A stretch of DNA of 64,000 nucleotides, from NCBI GenBank assembly GCA_037447655.1, contig JBBHKE010001241.1, forward strand, positions 49,894-113,893, read 5' to 3'. Below, one piece after another: positions 22,938 to 33,800 of this stretch. This DNA is from Zygnema cylindricum (taxonomy: Eukaryota; Streptophyta; Zygnematophyceae; Zygnematales; Zygnemataceae). The notes below the pieces were generated by a model. The model was not told the DNA's origin, did not search any database, and worked only from the letters and a program-made list of their open reading frames with translations. Each line of letters opens with the position of its first letter. Position 1 is the stretch's first letter. Position numbers and translations under genes: made by a program.

Positions 22938-23763
22938 GTACTGGTTTACGATAGTCTCAGTATTTATAGGTACTAATTCTTAACGATGTGGACAGTTAAA
23001 TCTCAACCACGTTTCGATTAGCAGAATCTTTGCGTATGTACGGAGTTTCGGACAACTTGACGAGCATGTTTAGGTTCTGAAATAAGTAGCAGATTTTGTA
23101 ATTTTTGAATAACGTGACGTCGCACATGATATTCGTTCTGATTATTTTCAGATTCATTTGATAAGCAGATTCATTACCAAGACACGTTCCAGGCAGGAAC
23201 AGTAAAGTACAAAAAAGTATTCAATAGTACATAAAAAATGCTAGAATCTGTACGAATACAGGAAATTGTTTGTACCTTTTCTTTATGCAACATTCTAAAG
23301 CAAGCTGCCCGGGAATCTTTGCTGAACATACAGTAAACGTGACAAGCTGAGAACTTATTGCCTTTTCCCCTTGGAACAAAATTATGTAAAAATTACAAGT
23401 AAAACAATTCAAGTAAAGCTGAATTGCTTCCATTATCACTTCATTAGCTTTATATATTATTACTTTTTGGTTTCCACTTTTACATTTTTATTGACATTGC
23501 GGCCCTTTCTTTCTCTCTTTTTCATATGCAGAGAAAAAACGTTTTTTTGTTTAGAATTGGTGGATTTTTCCTCTCATTTATTTATTTATTTTTATAGCTG
23601 AACAAGATATTTGTAGGCTCTTTGTTTCCATAATTTAATTCTATATACCTTTTTTAGTGCGAGCTGGAATCATATACTTAGGACATAATGTGATAAAATT
23701 AAGGTTAGGAAAAGGTAATATTCAATAGTAATAATAAGAATAGTTATAATAATAATAATACTA
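22938..23763. other. Spacer, nothing recognised
   Basis: AT-rich sequence upstream of the small-protein gene. It may contain its promoter, but no specific element could be identified. Confidence 0.35.
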
Positions 23764-26700
23764 ATGGTTGTTTTTTCTGACATAATTATGAGACCACTCT
23801 CACAACAAAACTGTTTCTATGTAAATTCTAGTTCAGTTAGCGAGAAAAAATTGAAACTGGAATTAGGACAAGACAAAGGAAGCAATCCAAAAAATGATTG
23901 TTTTAATTATTCTTTTTCGTTCCTTAACTCAAAAACATGTGGCGATCGTTTGCAAATTTTAAATTGTGCGAAAAATGGAAGTGTTGAGTTGAAGGTAAGC
24001 TACAGGTTATTTGGATTCGCAGTTTTTTTTTTTTTTGTTTTTTGTTTTAGGCGGGAGGGAAGATAGCAATAGGATATTGAAAATTAATGTCAATGTTTAC
24101 TGTTGTCCACACTGTATGATGTGCTTGTGTCAAATTAGCTGGTAATGTTTTAGTCAAATTAACAACTGAATTATATTTCAGTTTTTTGGAACTTGTGAAT
24201 TGTTCAAAAAATTGGAAGTATTGAGTTGAAGGTATGCTACACCGTGTATCGTGATTAGATTGAAGGGATTATTAGCGTGGATTTTACATTAGTATTTTTA
24301 GTGTATTGGTATTATTAATTATTCAGTTTCGAATGACTTGGCTGGTTTTGAACCATTTCAATAATTAGCGTTTGATACTATTTTAGGTTTGAGGGGTAAA
24401 ATTTAGGGACACGGATATAGCGTCTGTGAAGCTTACGACGATGTATGGGTGTAGAAATTTAAAGCTATTAGAGTAAATCACTTGTTAAGTTAACAACACA
24501 TATTTCATTTTTTTTGGAACTTGTAAATGGTTCAAAAATTGGAACTTGTAAATGGTTCAAAAATTGGAACTCTTGAGTTGAGGGTAAACTTACTGCCCAT
24601 TGCTAAAACAATTACTAAGAATTCATTCGAGTGAGTCTTTTTTTCACCCAAAATCATAAAGCAGTTTTAATTAATACTATTTAGTTCAGTGGTTCATATT
24701 GAGCCACGTGGCAAAGCATATTCGGCGCAGTTTATGTCTTATAATGTTGACCCAAATAATGCACCAACTGTCAAAGCGAGGGGCGGTGTAGGTTATTTGG
24801 AGGCATAGGATTTCTTTTTTTTTCCTTTTTTTGGTTTTGTTTTAGGGGGGGAGAGAGGATATTCAGTCTTTGTTTAATGTTGTTCACACAATATGATGTG
24901 TTAATGCCAATTGCGGGAGAGGGAGAGGGAGAAAGAGAGGGAATCCCTAGTCAAATTAACAACACGTATTTCAGTTTTTTCCAGGTATTAGTATTTTTTT
25001 TCTTTTTTGTGGGGAGTTCACAATCTTTTGATTTTTGTTAGGGCTTTGGTGGTCTAGGAATCTTCATTGTTTGAATAGAAGATCCACCCTAATTGTTGTT
25101 AACATGACGGTCAAGATTGTTATTGGTCTCAAATCCTGAGTATTCAAAAGTATGTGGTCTATCATAGTTATTATAATAGGTCTTGTTAACCATGCATGTC
25201 CCTTCCCAGAAAAAGAAACATATAAGAAACATACGGGGTTTAACCTTTTTGGCATTCCATGAGCTTGACTGTTTCTTTGTGTTCTTTTTGGGTTTTTAAT
25301 GGTTTCAAGTGTTGTCCTTTTCTTGTTTACTTTTGGGTAACAATTGAAGGAAAAGTACACTGCCAGTTGTTTTTGGTTGTCCGGCATTTTTTGGGCACTA
25401 AAACGTTTTTAACTTTATTGTCAGCCTTTAGATTTTTTTATTTTTTTTTAACAGTCTAATGTTTCGATCAGAGATGTCAAGTTTTAAAGCGGGGAAACTT
25501 TGTGATGAGAAATAGTCTTTGAGTGACCTGTAATTGTTCAACACTAATAGCGTGTGTTGTCTGTCTATTTTCGGCACGTTTAGGCATACGTTTGTGGGTT
25601 CTATTTAGTTTAAAATATGAAATGTTCTTGGATGCACTATTTTCTTGGCTTTCAACTTTTTGATAGTGATGTTTTTCATTTGCGGCTGCAATTCAAATCA
25701 GTGATTGATGGTGTCAATGACAAAACTATGGTCATTGAAAATAATTTGATCATTTATTCGTAGGTTCCAATTTTCTGCTTCTCTTTTTAGCTTTTTAGCT
25801 TTCACAGAGGCTCTGGCATACAAACAGCGTATACAATCATTTTTCTTTTAATGTTATTTTGGATTTTTAAACAGTTTCAAAGGACACCAATTTCTTAAAA
25901 GAATATAATAAACCACTCTGGCTGTTCTGGCGAGTATGTTGTTCTGGTGACCGTTGATTGCTAGTGTGTTCTACCAGAGTTTGCATGCATTGCTTCCCTC
26001 ATTAAGCATCAGGTGTGTGATCCACATTAAAACAAAAACCTTGAGTGTTTTCAGAAAAATAAGCAAAGTTTCTGACCTTTCTCTTTTGTTTTTACAGCAG
26101 TGTAAACCTAGACATGGGTCTCTAGTAGTGAAATGTCGACGATATAAAGATCGAGATCGTGAACGGGAGGCGCTCCCTTATGTTGTTACTGTTATCACAC
26201 CACCTCCAAGGCCTCTTGGAGTACATCATCTACCACCTGTATGTCACTACCACTCTTTGCTATATGGTGTAATATTACGACTTAGAGATCTCCGTCTAAC
26301 TTTGGCCCGTTCTCTATAAATGTTGGGTCATCCTTGTCCTGTGGATGTGTTTGAACTTGTCGTGTGTGTGTGTTTTTTTTTCTTGTTTTTTGAAAACTCA
26401 TGTAGACATTGGTAGTTAAGTAAAAATACTTGAAACCCAAAAGCTCTGCCATAGCACAGGATAAGCCTCTGAAATGACGTGATTTGCTTCTTAGTACAGG
26501 CTTCTTTCTGTTTTGACTTGATATTTCATTGTTTTACTCATTGCACGTGAAATTCCTCATTTTTTGCGCTTTGATTTCTTCTGTTAGATTACAGTAGAAG
26601 ATTCTGTGGGTGCCTTCACTTCTCGGAAACAAAAGTTATGGCTTGGAGATCTGATTTTTGAAAATTTGCACTTTTGGTCCTTTGAGCAGAATATGCAGTG

Positions 26701-26869
26701 TGGAGAGACGGTAGAGGTGAAAGGTGAACCATTTATTGTATCAAGCGTAACATATCGATATCAATTGAGACGAGGGCGATATGAACCGAGCCAAAAAAGG
26801 CTAGAGGTACAAACTTCAGGTCGATACTTAGTCAATTTGTTTCTAGATAACATTCTTGAGACATCTTGA
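23764..26869 (+). CDS. Small conserved plastid-type protein, function unknown
   Basis: Proposed exons 23764-23994, 26101-26238 and 26690-26869 join in phase 0 to 182 residues. Exons 2 and 3 are well supported: GSLVVKCRRYKD, then YVVTVITPPPRPLGVHHLPP, NMQCGETVEVKGEPFIVSSV, RYQLRRGRYEPSQKRLEV and a conserved end near SGRYLVNLFLDNILETS. From memory, this resembles a small land-plant protein family annotated only as a hypothetical chloroplast protein. The compact beta-rich core suggests a small folded domain, with no catalytic motif visible. Exon 1 is less sure: it would give a Ser/Asn/Lys-rich leader that could be a transit peptide and ends at AAG|GTAAGC. CAGCAG at the exon 2 acceptor may allow one extra Gln. 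Intron 1 (2.1 kb) carries copies of the exon 1 tail and a MITE. Confidence 0.68.
23950..24985. repeat. Segmental repeats including copies of the exon 1 tail
   Basis: The end of the proposed exon 1 with its donor (ATGGAAGTGTTGAGTTGAAG, then GTAAGCTAC) recurs in degenerate form at about 24190-24240 and 24515-24585. The following intron stretch (GGTTATTTGG, a long T run, then ACTGTATGATGTG-type words) recurs at about 24790-24985. These look like successive local duplications. Confidence 0.7.
24240..24788. mobile_element. CACCG-ended MITE in intron 1
   Basis: The left end CACCGTGTATCGTGATTAG is clear; the right end (GGGGCGGTG) is degenerate. TA lies on both sides (24238-24239 and 24789-24790). 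Without the insert, GGTATGCTA joins GGTTATTTGG, matching the uninterrupted repeat at 23994-24014. Confidence 0.6.
25000..26000. other. Intron 1 of the small plastid-type gene, remainder
   Basis: Contains a (GGGAGA)n patch just before it (24916-24945) and T-rich sequence, but no exon with recognisable similarity. Confidence 0.4.
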
Positions 26870-28250
26870 TTCCCTGATATTGTTCCCTTAAGAGTATTGT
26901 TTCATTTTAATTTCTAGAATGTGTTTAGTATGCGACGTACGTTGTCAGCGATCGTTAGTGAGCCCTCGGAGTTTATATTCTTTTTGACAATTTACAAACA
27001 GGACAGCAAGTACTTTTCTAGAACGGTACGCCTATAAGTGGGAACCAACTGAAGGAGGAAGGCTAGGTTGAATTTACCAGAGATGTTAATGGTAATTGTA
27101 TATGTTAAGTGGGTAGTGAAATGTATATTAGATGATAATCTGATTAAAATTGGCATGTTCAACATGTTTTTTTCCGCAATCCATGTTTGTGTGGCTAAGC
27201 CTCTTAACAAGGAATTGGATTCGTGGTCTACGGTATTGTTAAGGTGATTACCGTTTTCGGCATTCATCAATCCGTTTCTTTATAATGGCACATCATTGAT
27301 ATGTTCTACAAACTTCTTGCCTTTTGGAGCTTTCAAAACCAATCCTACCAGTGGAAATGGTCCATCAACTTTTTGCCTCCCGGGCCGATCCAAACCTTCC
27401 TAAGACAAAATATTTAAAGTTCTTAAGTCAACTACGTGGTTCACCAACTATCTCGAAGGTAGTAAACGGCCTAGTCTGGTAAGAAATGCTTTATTTGGTG
27501 TTTTGCGAAGCTGTAGTAGAGCTGTCCCTTGTTTAAAGTAATTTACTAATCTCAAAGGCATGTGTTAAGACAGTGTCTGTTGCGACGTCCATGCCGATCA
27601 CTATTAACGTAAACTACTCTAATGTGTGCATCATTGATGTAGTGTCTACGCACGTCATATTGGTGAATCGCCGATTTTGTTGACTTAAAAGATAAACTTA
27701 ATTAAGAAAACCAAGATGGGAAACCATTTGCGCGCAAGAGTGAAATAGTAGGCAAAATGAAGGTGAAAAAGTCGAAGAAAATCAAACCACAAAAAACTAA
27801 GAAAACTTGAAAACCAAGTCACAAAGTTGAAATGTAAAACCCTGATAAAAGTGCTAATGCAAGTCCTAACCTAACCTGGCTTCCTTAATGGGAGCTCAAC
27901 CTCATAAATCCTGCATTTTTGGTGGAGCCTGTTGTTTTAACATAACGACAATCGATCATAGAAAAATAGATAAAAAAAGGGTGGAAGCTTTGTGAAGCCA
28001 TAGAAACCTTTTACGATTAAAAGAAATGATGTGGGCAGGATAAATTAAAAAGCACAATGGTAAACAATCTGAGTTCGGGGGTACAAAAGGGGCGGCAAGG
28101 CAAACACTGAAAAACTACAAGTAGGGCGATAAAAAACAAAGAAAGCAATGTGAACACATAGAAATGGCAAGTAAAGTAAAAGCACCCAAACCCAAAATGA
28201 GAAGCACAACAACAAACAAAACCAAAACTAAAAGCCCAACCCCAACCCAA
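26870..28250. other. Spacer, nothing recognised
   Basis: No coding exon, hairpin or complete transposon was found. The first part probably includes the 3' UTR of the preceding gene. The right part leads into the reverse-transcriptase relic. Confidence 0.4.
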
Positions 28251-29430
28251 TTAAATATTAACTAAAAGCAACCCCGTAAGTCCCCCTAGCCCGAGGGAGC
28301 GCGTTGAGGGAGTTCCGGAACACGTAGACGATACATAACCGCCATAGCCGACTGAAGGAGAATAGAAGCCTGCACTCACTGTAAGCTGTAAAACCACAGA
28401 TAAACGTTGACGGTAAAAAGAAGTAAGAACCGAAGGAGGAGGGCTCCCAAGTCCTCGTCGCTCGAAAGCATGTCGAGCACAGGTACGGAGAAACATGTCC
28501 AACGCAACACCCAAACAACCAAAGATCTCGACCGCCACCGGAATAAAGTCATCCATAGGGTCTCAGTGAGCATAATCACGCTCCTTCGCCTTAGCGGCAT
28601 CACGCGCTGCCACCCCAACATGTCGAGCTGCCTGACCAACAACTGTAGCCGAAGTAGGGTTCGCCAAAACAATATCACCGAAGATGCGACGGGCACCATC
28701 GAGAAAAACAACATCAATCCGACGCGAGGGAATGATATGAGAAACCTCCCCACGCACAGAAAATTCCCCCTTTGAAGCGATAGTCGCAACGGCGTAACGA
28801 ATAGTGTCGTGCGCGTGGATCAAATCTCCCCCATGGGAGCAACGAAGAAAATGGACACCATCGGACCCCAAGACACGACCACAGACACAAACGAGAGAGC
28901 CAAGTAAAGGAGGATAGGGGAGGCTAAGCCAAAACCGGAGGACGGTAGTGAACTGAGCAGGTGAGAAACGGAGAGTGGACAAAATAGGTGTTGCGAATAG
29001 TCAAGACCCAGAAACCTGGGCCACCACGAGAGAATATGGACACGCGAAGAATCAGAGGGAAGCGCCTCGAGAAGCTCAGATTTAATGGCGGCGACAACAC
29101 GATCAAAAATCGATTCTTGGACACGCTCAACAAATTTTGTAACAAGGGTGGAAAAAAGCGGCACATCCACTAGGGCATGAGGAGGAAGAGAACATGACGC
29201 GTCCAATAGAAACCGCTGGAAGGTGAACACACCGTTTGAAACCCGGGGGACCACAGTCGCGAGAACGGGGGTGTCCCCAGCCAAGAAGCGAGAAACAAGA
29301 GTGGATGCAATAAAGCACCAACTTCCCAAATATGCAGCGGGAGCAACATGGGCAGTCGATAATAGACCCAACCCCCCCCTAGAGACAGGGAGCGACGTGA
29401 CCACAAAAGGTGGGGGGCTCTCAAGTCCGC
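28251..29430 (-). pseudogene. Non-LTR-type reverse transcriptase, C-terminal relic
   Basis: On the minus strand, LPVSRGGLGLLSTAHVAPA followed by AAYLGSW is the typical region just after an RT thumb. Then come LSTLRFSPAQFTTVLRFWL, a Cys/His motif (CVCGRVLGSDGVHFLRCSHGG ending in HAHD) and RRIDVVFLDG...FGDIVLANP, resembling a restriction-like endonuclease core. The end (DDFIPVAVEIFG, RQRLSVVLQL) is typical of the C terminus of such proteins. It is broken: one frameshift at about 29000-29010 and an in-frame TGA at 28565-28563. The palm domain with its catalytic aspartates is absent, so this is a 5'-truncated copy. Its GC content is above the surroundings, suggesting a relatively recent insertion. 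Confidence 0.82.
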
Positions 29431-29457
29431 TCCTCTCTAACCAACGTCCACCACAAA

Positions 29458-29507
29458 TACACCTTGTATCGCTATTAGTGTTAACACTAATAGCAATTCA
29501 CGGTGTA
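29458..29507. mobile_element. Ultra-short 50-bp palindromic MITE
   Basis: The 50 bases are two 25-base arms with no spacer. Left TACACCTTGTATCGCTATTAG continues as TGTT; the right arm is its inverse with three mismatches (ends TTCACGGTGTA). With TA as target duplication the core is 46 bp. It sits at the junction between the two RT relics. Confidence 0.85.
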
Positions 29508-29510
29508 CCT

Positions 29511-30110
29511 TGGAAATCGTCCAAATCAACATCCAAAGAACCAAATATCTCGAACACCATTGAAGTGAAATCATTCACAACACCTAAACTCGCATAATCA
29601 CGCTCCTTACCTTTAGCAACATATCTCGCTGGCACTCTAATATGTCGAGCCCGAGAAGCTGGGATCCCCCACAATGTCTACAGCACCATCAATCACAATA
29701 TATCAATCCGGCGTGAAATGTTAATGAGCGCGACTTAGAGTAGATCAGAATACCCCGCCTCTTAAGTAATAATGTTTGGAACGGTGTCCTACCTCACCCC
29801 CATGGGAGCAAGGAAGCAAGTTGACACCGCCAAGCTCAAGTGGGCGGTTATAGTTTTAGGGTTTTTTAGAGCAAAGCAAAGAGCCAAGGAAGATCGGATG
29901 AGAGATGCCAAGCCTAAACCAAAGGTTGGTGGAGAAATGGTGCGGTGCGAAACGAAGGGTGAAATTAATCGGTGTACCTTAGCCAGGCTCTAAAATCACG
30001 ATCAACTTCGAAGTTATAATTGGGCACGAGGATCATTTGATGCAAGTGCCTCGAGAAACTCAAGTCGAGTGGTGGTAACAACCATGTTATACAATTATTT
30101 CTAGACCAGT
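29511..30110 (-). pseudogene. Second, more decayed RT C-terminal relic
   Basis: Stretches match the first relic in the same order: AACCAAATATCTCGAACACC against 28514, GCATAATCACGCTCCTTACC against 28569, CCCCCATGGGAGCAA against 28827, and GTGCCTCGAGAAACTCAAGT against 29063. Frames are destroyed by many indels. It is older than the 28251-29430 copy and in the same orientation. Confidence 0.75.
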
Positions 30111-30868
30111 GTAGCTTGCTCCGAAATGAGGGAATAAAATAAAGGCATTACCACCATCAAAATTGGCGGACTTTGCATATAATATTCTTTTTTGTATGAT
30201 TTACATTTAAGTTTGGTATGGCATATGCCCCTTCCATGTTTCTCATATGCTTAGGCATCCAAACCTTCGGCAGAAGGTTGAATATCCACCAATCATGAAT
30301 TGTGAATACATAAAAAAATTATCGAACATAATGCCCTACAAAGATTAGTCTGTAATTCGACTCGAGAATCATTACAAAGTACATCACCAAAAATCTGATA
30401 TTAGTCTCATATTCAAATCCACAATCATTACGAAGTACAGCATAAAAAATCTTAGTACTGAACACAAACTGAACCTTAGTCCTTAAAAGAAATGTCACCA
30501 TCATGAAACCTTATTGAAATACACGCGACACAAATGTAACGAGATACAAAACATAATACCAGGCAAACTCTTCAATGTTTGCTAAAGCACAACAAGTGCA
30601 GGCATAGAATTAAAAATGACAAATGATGTCAACGTTAGAACATAAATCTGTATAATTATTAAGCACAGAAAAATTTCATGCAAACCCGACAACATGTGAA
30701 GATCAATGATATGAAAAAAATCGAATACTAATAGGCAACAATGACAGATGTTTTCATTTCTGACTTTTGTGTAATATTTGCTATATATTATACATTGGCC
30801 GATTTGAGTCCAATATCTAAGAGCTCGGGCGTAAAATTACAAAAGGTATCCAGAAAATGATTTTCAAC
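30111..30868. other. Spacer, glyoxalase I 3' side
   Basis: AT-rich; it probably contains the 3' UTR of the minus-strand glyoxalase gene. A short internal repeat (ATTCGACTCGAGAATCATTAC against ATTCAAATCCACAATCATTAC, about 60 bp apart) is the only structure seen. Confidence 0.4.
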
Positions 30869-33800
30869 TTACGTCAATTCCTTCAAAAAGTCGGCGTTGT
30901 CAACAAACACCTAAAACACAAGCCACAATTTTCATGAATCAGCTCGGAACCCTTAAGTCTAGAAAGAGTTAATAACATCAATGGACTTAGAGAAAATTTT
31001 CAGTTAATTAAGCCGTTAACATAAACAAAACTAAATACAGGCGATGCGGAAAATAATTAACGAGGACCACCACAGTTGACGACAATTTGAATTATATGCC
31101 AAAAACAGAATTCCACATAATCCCATTCCTTTTGCGTATATGATTGGGGAAGACCATACTACTGCATTCATCCTATTAGTCCATCCACACTAAATATGGT
31201 GTGCACCGTACATTCAAACAATTGACTCGTTCAAACTACTGTGAGAGAGGTGTGTGAATTTACCGATTTCCAACCATCAGGATCAAGGAAAGCGGTTATT
31301 TTTGTGTTGATAATAGGAAGAGGTCCAGGTTCTATTATAATTTTGCCCCCTGACAGGCGTACAGCATTTGCTGTTTTGTATACGTCATCAGTTCCGACAG
31401 CAATCTGCAAAACATTACATAGAAATGATAAAAGATAATTCAAAGGATCAAAAGACCTATGCGCTTAAAGGTAGAAAAATTAAAAGCTGAAAGATGATAA
31501 AAAGGTGAGAAGGTATGAAGGTAAGAAGTAAAAAGGTCAGAAGGAAAGGACACAAAAACGCGTAGGTAAAAACACAAGAAGATATGACTGAAAGAACATA
31601 AGATGCTAAGCAGATAAATAAGTAAAGACAAAAAGGTAATAAGAAGAGAAGACCATAACAAGATAAGAAGATGATAAAGAAAAAAAGGTAAACAACGAAA
31701 GCTGAGCATCTGCAACTTTAAACATACTGGATTTCTGATCGTGTATCAGCATTGGTCTCCTATTGAGACATAGCTGATTTTCACTGTGAATTAGAAGAAC
31801 TCAAAAGCGGAGGAAGCCGATTACAAAAATGAGATAAAGACCGCGGTCTAGAAACATACCGCACTCCAGGAGAGATTAAAAAGTGACACGAGTCACAATA
31901 ACAGTCTGTTTTAAATGGTTTTGAAGGTGTTTAAGTTGGTTGGTGTCATTTTGGCTGAAAATTAATGTATCCTTCACTTTCCTATTTTTGTATTTCTGCT
32001 TTCATCCAAAAGCTTGTTGATCTTTTTTCTATTTAAAAACTACAACCTCCAGAGTTTAAGTTTGGGCTCCAATGATTCAGATCTCTTTAGGCACAAAGAG
32101 GGAGAGGAAGAGGGAGAGAAGAGGGAGAAGGAGAGGAAGAGGGAGAGGGAGAGAAGAGGGAGAAGGAGAGAGAGAGTACCTGGCCATATGCATTCCCGTT
32201 AGTGTACTCCGTGATCCCGGAGGTGTATGTCAACTCCAGCACAGGTGTCGACTCCTCAGAACCGTACCCCATCACTGCAATTGTGGACTGCAAAACCCTA
32301 AACATCTCCGATGACAGACTTCAAAGACAAAAATCGGTCCTAAACTGCCATAGATTTAGGCAAATGAGATGACACTATTGGTGATTAACTCAAGAAGTAC
32401 CATTTGTTAGGTGTTTATTGCCAAGAGTTCAACATATCAAAGTGTTAAGAACTAATTATAGACTTAAAAAGTAAAATCTTCAAAAATGAATATCCTATAA
32501 AAGCTTTGATAGGCTAAGTCTAACTCTGTGTATGGAAAAGAAAAAAGAAGATTGTTCTGACACGTTGCTTCCAAAAAATAAAGCTATCCAGAAACTGAAC
32601 ATCAAATTTCTTTCAGTGTAGAAACTTTTTATTTGAACCACCTTACCTTTGATTCAGGATTGTCTCTCTTCCTCAAAAGGTTCATTCCCAATGCCTGTTG
32701 AAAATGAGCAAATCAATCAGCAAAAAATACTGATAGAATAACACGTGACATTAAATTTCAGTCCTTAAAAATAATTGCCCATAAATCTCTGTGTACAACA
32801 ACCAAGAAATTTCGTAGCAATTTACGTGAGCCCTTTTTTTATCAGGATAACTAGGAATTTCAGTCAAAGAGAACAGAAATCCTGCTTGTCTTCAACAAAC
32901 CCTTGAAAAAAATTCTGACAAAATACAGCTAAGGGATTTTCCGTTAAATTAAAAGATTTCAAGCCCAACCAAAGAAAACCATGGATAATAGACCTACATT
33001 TTCATAAAATATTATAGCTCGATTAATGTCTCCGACTCGTAACATGATTTTACAGAGGGGATCAGAGACCCCATGTTTTTGAATAAGCTCAAATTTATAA
33101 CCATCGGGATCCTGAAAAACATATGCAAGAAATAATCAGCTTCTGCCCGAAAAGCACTTTCAGAACGCAAAACAGACTCCATTTATTCTGCATATGAAAC
33201 CTAATCTTGAAATTCTTCATCTAAAAAAAAGGATCTAACAGAAAAGGAAAACTGGCACTTAGTGGAAATGTTTTTATCAAGGGCAATGTCAATCCTATTT
33301 TAAACTTACAGATTTGAATTCACTTACCTCCACAAAGGCTGTAATATTTTTGTCCTTTCCTTCTTCTCTTGTCACCTTTCCTCCTTTGGCTTCAATCATA
33401 TCCACTATTTTGTTGACCTAAAAATACACAATATATATCATGTTATTTGTAACCCAGTAATTTGTAATTTAACCAGAAACGACACAATATTGGCTGATTT
33501 GTGGAATACTGTACAAATTGTATCTTTTATCTTACATGTCTTTGGAACAGGAAATAAAATAACAACTTTTCTTGCATTCTTTTTGAAAACACGAAAAGGA
33601 AAACAAACAAGAAAAAAAGTCAAAACATGACCAACTAACATATTGCTGTAACTTTCATATTAGCATATGCAAAACATACGCGTACATTTTATAGATGTTT
33701 TAATGTATCCTTCAAGAAAAAGACTCACATCTTTTACAGCTATTCCAAAGTGACCAAAACCTGTTCCAATGTCGTAGTTCTCCACACCGTAATCTGCAAT

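Noticed and set aside
26591-26689. Possible extra exon (ITVEDSVGAFTSRKQ frame) in the small plastid-type gene
   Set aside because: Skipping it joins HHLPP directly to NMQCGE, which reads as a continuous conserved stretch. The segment resembles no known family, though alternative splicing is not excluded.
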